Assembly: GCF_004359215.1 (NCBI RefSeq)
Contig: NW_027152213.1
Span: forward strand, 2,033,260 to 2,065,845
Direction: 5' to 3'
Origin: Bremia lactucae
Taxonomy: Eukaryota; Oomycota; Peronosporomycetes; Peronosporales; Peronosporaceae
DNA length: 32,586 nucleotides
Each line of letters opens with the position of its first letter. Within the stretch, counting starts at the first letter, position 1. The notes under the pieces are model-generated. The model was given only the letters and a program-made list of their open reading frames with translations, had not been told where the DNA came from and did no database searches. The translations under genes were made by a program, and so were the position numbers. Below, piece after piece: positions 31,390-32,586 of this stretch.

Positions 31390-31928
31390 TGTAACGGGCT
31401 AAATTTGCCCTAATGTTACACAGTCCCCTTAAGTACACTTGGTGTACTCTAGGGGATGGTCAATTACGAGATAACAGTAATTAGACCCAACACTCGGGTG
31501 TGGTGCACATTTGTGACCAACCCTTGTGGATGTGATGCACATGGGTGCATTCACATTAGGAGGGATGACGCACAGCGTCATCTGTGATGTTACGCGAGGT
31601 ATCTATAAAGATACGCTCGCAATACATATTAAATGATATCTATAGAGATAACATTTTAATTGGTAAAAATAGGTATTTGTATTTAATTCTATAAAGAATA
31701 TAAATCAGTCTGAACACTACTTCCTACTTGGTAAGTATGCACGAGGAGACGGATTACCGCTCCCGTGTCGACACTTAATCAGAGTACTTAGTGTGTTGGG
31801 TGAGGTCTTTTGCGCGCCCACCACAACTGCCTCACTGCACGCAAGAGAAGCAGGTTTAACCGCTTCCTCGCTGTGCTAGGGTGTGTGTCTAAGTAGAGCG
31901 TGGCATCATTACGACGTGCCCGCCTACA
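31390..31928 (+). repeat. LTR I, right copy (5' LTR)
   Basis: 539 bp from TGTAACGGGC to CCTACA, homologous in inverted orientation to 3756-4287. It is followed by the primer-binding site and a gag, so it is the 5' LTR of a plus-strand element running off the window. It carries at least six inverted repeats between 31390 and 31656. Confidence 0.9.
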
Positions 31929-31930
31929 CT

Positions 31931-31943
31931 TGGGAGCACTTGA
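31931..31943 (+). promoter_or_regulatory. Primer-binding site after LTR I
   Basis: TGGGAGCACTTGA, two bases after the LTR end. It differs by one base from the TGGTAGCACTTGA beside the left LTR I. Confidence 0.6.
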
Positions 31944-32053
31944 AATCCTTCCCACGACCCGCATCTCTGCGTGTGTAAGTGAGGACGAGCCTCAATATTG
32001 ATTGGGCTCATTTTCCCCACCTCTCCGAACATCATCTGGAGGTGGCAGGGCTT

Positions 32054-32586
32054 ATGGCGCAGGGACTTGGTGAACAAGCTCTGGCCAGGCTCCTGGGTAG
32101 TCCTCCTGAGCAACATGTTGCTCAGTTGGAAGTGTTTGAGGCATTAGTGCTCGGACAGCGGAGGGCCGCGTCCGAGGCACAAGGCCATGCTGCGGCGGGG
32201 TCCGTCACTCAGACTCAGGATGAGCTGAAGCATGAGCAGGCTCGGAGCGAGGCTCTCAACAGGATTGTTAAGATGGTCTCTGCACGGCCGCATCAGCCGA
32301 GGCCCATTCGGATGGACCCGCCCAAGTTCGATGGAACTGCGGCGCACACGATCGTCCACTGGCTTTTAGCCGTGGAGCAATGCGGTGTCGCCCAGCTCAT
32401 CGAGGACGATAGCCGGATGGTGTTGTACGCCATGTCGCATCTGCGCGGTAAGGCCTCAGAGTGGGCTTACTCGGCGCTTATGGCGGACAGAAAGGCGTTC
32501 CCTACATGGGCGATCTTTAAGGAAAAGATTCGCGCCATGTACCAGCCGCCGAACAACGAAGTGTTGCTTCAGGCGCGCTTCTTTGG
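32054..32586 (+). CDS. Gypsy gag, 3' partial, start codon altered
   Basis: The frame is open from 31979 to the window end. The start used by the copy A gag (MSLNIDWAHF) reads ACG here, with an upstream in-frame TAA at 31976-31978, so the first usable ATG is at 32054 (MAQGLGEQALARLLGSPPEQ). It continues into the retrotransposon gag core: IRMDPPKFDGTAAHTIVHWL, LYAMSHLRGKASEWAYSAL, FKEKIRAMYQPPNNEVLL. 177 codons are visible. Gag packages the element's RNA into particles. Whether it is still functional cannot be judged; the lost start suggests decay. Confidence 0.75.
   Translation, partial: MAQGLGEQALARLLGSPPEQHVAQLEVFEALVLGQRRAASEAQGHAAAGSVTQTQDELKHEQARSEALNRIVKMVSARPHQPRPIRMDPPKFDGTAAHTIVHWLLAVEQCGVAQLIEDDSRMVLYAMSHLRGKASEWAYSALMADRKAFPTWAIFKEKIRAMYQPPNNEVLLQARFF

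Noticed and set aside
1..32586. RxLR or Crinkler effector genes, tRNA or rRNA genes, CRISPR arrays
   Set aside because: Looked for because of the probable organism and the task; no signal peptide plus RxLR/LFLAK motif, no cloverleaf and no regularly spaced repeats were seen.

Overview
The window looks like nuclear DNA of an oomycete, most likely of the Phytophthora/downy-mildew group (Peronosporales). The evidence is: short GT-AG introns (60-115 bp), an intergenic region carrying matches to the oomycete Inr-type core promoter, degraded Ty3/Gypsy chromoviruses, and a Mutator-like element with FAR1, zinc-knuckle and OTU-type parts. No bacterial signals (operons, Shine-Dalgarno sites, CRISPR) are seen. 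The species is not determined.

Layout. (1) 1-4287: a broken Gypsy element on the minus strand (copy A). From left to right it holds an unexplained plus-strand ORF converging on pol, then chromodomain, integrase, a truncated RT, a short gag piece, an assembly gap (3075-3631) and a 532-bp LTR ('LTR I'). (2) 4288-21360: a host gene island. It holds a TMEM70-like mitochondrial protein (+), a CHD1 C-terminal-like protein without an ATPase motor (-), a GEP4-type mitochondrial phosphatidylglycerophosphatase (+), a hemerythrin-like protein (-), a small uncertain two-exon gene (+), and a ~2340-residue CHD-family chromatin remodeller (-) that combines chromodomains, a bromodomain, many PHD fingers, a PDZ-like domain and a SNF2 motor. 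(3) 21361-26700: Gypsy copy B (minus) with a different LTR ('LTR II') and a polypurine tract, but a homologous pol and the same convergent ORF. (4) 26701-27193: an oppositely oriented LTR II fragment with primer-binding site and gag leader. (5) 27364-30222: a dead Mutator-like element with terminal inverted repeats. (6) 30223-31389: LTR remnants, including a near-complete LTR II, and short orphan coding remnants. (7) 31390-32586: LTR I and the start of a plus-strand gag that runs off the window.

How the genes fit together. Two chromatin genes lie about 5 kb apart. One has the SNF2 motor but no CHD1-type C-terminal module that I can see; the other has that module but no motor. Two mitochondrial genes (ATP-synthase assembly factor-like and cardiolipin pathway) are interleaved with them. 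The CHD1-like and GEP4-like genes are divergent across only 94 bp and should share a promoter. The repeats on both sides are heavily rearranged: neither pol copy is intact, and their large deletions fall in different domains.

Most interesting items: the conserved convergent ORF of the retrotransposon, the chain of hairpins in LTR I that is kept between two diverged copies, the bromodomain/PDZ-containing remodeller, the motorless CHD1-like protein, and a 40-residue tandem repeat in the protease-RT linker of copy B. All functional statements rest on reading motifs by eye; no database search was possible.
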